A stretch of 64,000 bases of DNA, taken from assembly GCF_014695715.1 (NCBI RefSeq), contig NZ_JACJOT010000003.1, positions 1 through 64,000 of the forward strand, in the 5' to 3' direction. Under the pieces are notes generated by a model that did no database searches, was not told where the DNA came from, and saw only the letters and a list, made by a program, of their open reading frames with translations. The DNA comes from Microcoleus sp. FACHB-68 (GTDB taxonomy: Bacteria > Cyanobacteriota > Cyanobacteriia > Cyanobacteriales > Oscillatoriaceae). The position numbers and the translations under genes are program-made. Positions 63,762 to 64,000 of this stretch are shown here, one piece after another (position 1 is the stretch's first letter; the number at the start of each line of letters is the position of its first letter).

Positions 63762-64000
63762 CATAGCGAAGTTCCCCAAACCGACTGTGTTCAGTCGTGG
63801 TGTTTAAATTGAGCTTATGGGAATGATGCCGGCATCTATATCTTAAAGCGAAAATCCGGCTTCCCCCACTTCAAGGAATGTTTGCAACAACTCTGCTGCA
63901 TTATTGTATTCATAAAACTCTTAAGGATATTAGGCTAAACAGAAAGATTGCTAAGCGTTCAAGTCGTTGTTCTCATTCTTCCACTTGCATTCAATTCACA
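63762..64000. other. Trailing region upstream of the hybrid kinase
   Basis: No supported gene. TGATGCCGGCATC near 63824 is a short palindrome built from RCCGGY. Confidence 0.35.

Overview
This is a stretch of cyanobacterial chromosome, most likely from a filamentous, Microcoleus/Coleofasciculus-like lineage. That assignment is inferred from gene content: phylloquinone (men) genes, pentapeptide-repeat proteins, a CHASE2 nucleotide cyclase, SLH, DUF1400, KGK and Uma2 families, a bilin-GAF-like protein and a giant Ser/Thr-kinase/histidine-kinase hybrid. The DNA is saturated with the word RCCGGY (mostly TGCCGGC/T), about tenfold above chance where I counted it. The usual cyanobacterial HIP1 palindrome GCGATCGC is present but sparse. 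I saw no rRNA, tRNA, CRISPR array or complete insertion sequence.

Layout. 1-2.4 kb: a membrane-anchored esterase and a DHNA-CoA-thioesterase-type hotdog protein. 2.9-3.5 kb: an anti-sigma-factor-like ATPase whose motifs are in permuted order. 3.6-9.3 kb (minus strand): recQ followed by a tight menA-menH-menC-menE operon for phylloquinone synthesis. 9.4-14 kb: glycerophosphodiesterase, a truncated Uma2 nuclease, an SH3 secreted protein, an ABC-2 permease, a YidD-like protein and an aldo/keto reductase. 14.5-20.3 kb: a large membrane pentapeptide protein with an internal translation start, a DUF2993 protein and a GH31 alpha-glucosidase followed by a relic of a second GH31 gene. 21.1-25.8 kb: an acyl-CoA dehydrogenase coupled to a PAS histidine kinase, then a GH57 enzyme.

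26-42 kb is mostly single housekeeping and accessory genes: Dabb, DUF1400 hydrolase, KGK, a ribbon-helix-helix-like small protein, two pentapeptide proteins with a CxxC head, a TPR protein with a 42-bp minisatellite, a stand-alone GAF protein with both cysteines of DXCF cyanobacteriochromes, Uma2, aspS, HtpX and a degenerate alpha/beta hydrolase. 43.7-52.7 kb carries a FecR / CHASE2-cyclase / SLH surface-signalling block and two tandem paralogous single-pass membrane proteins with shared C-terminal repeats. 53-64 kb holds an IS630-type transposase fragment, a cytochrome P450, a dynamin-like GTPase lacking any CCGG word (possibly acquired) and the 1805-residue hybrid kinase.

Functionally, the men genes form the clearest pathway: MenC, MenE, the thioesterase, MenA and MenH are here, whereas MenF, MenD, MenB and the final methyltransferase are not. 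GH31 and GH57 suggest alpha-glucan turnover. The strongest candidates for something new are the permuted anti-sigma-like ATPase, the stand-alone DXCF-like GAF protein, the internally initiated C-terminal product of the pentapeptide protein, the acyl-CoA-dehydrogenase/histidine-kinase pair and the tandem repeat-protein pair at 49.5-52.7 kb.
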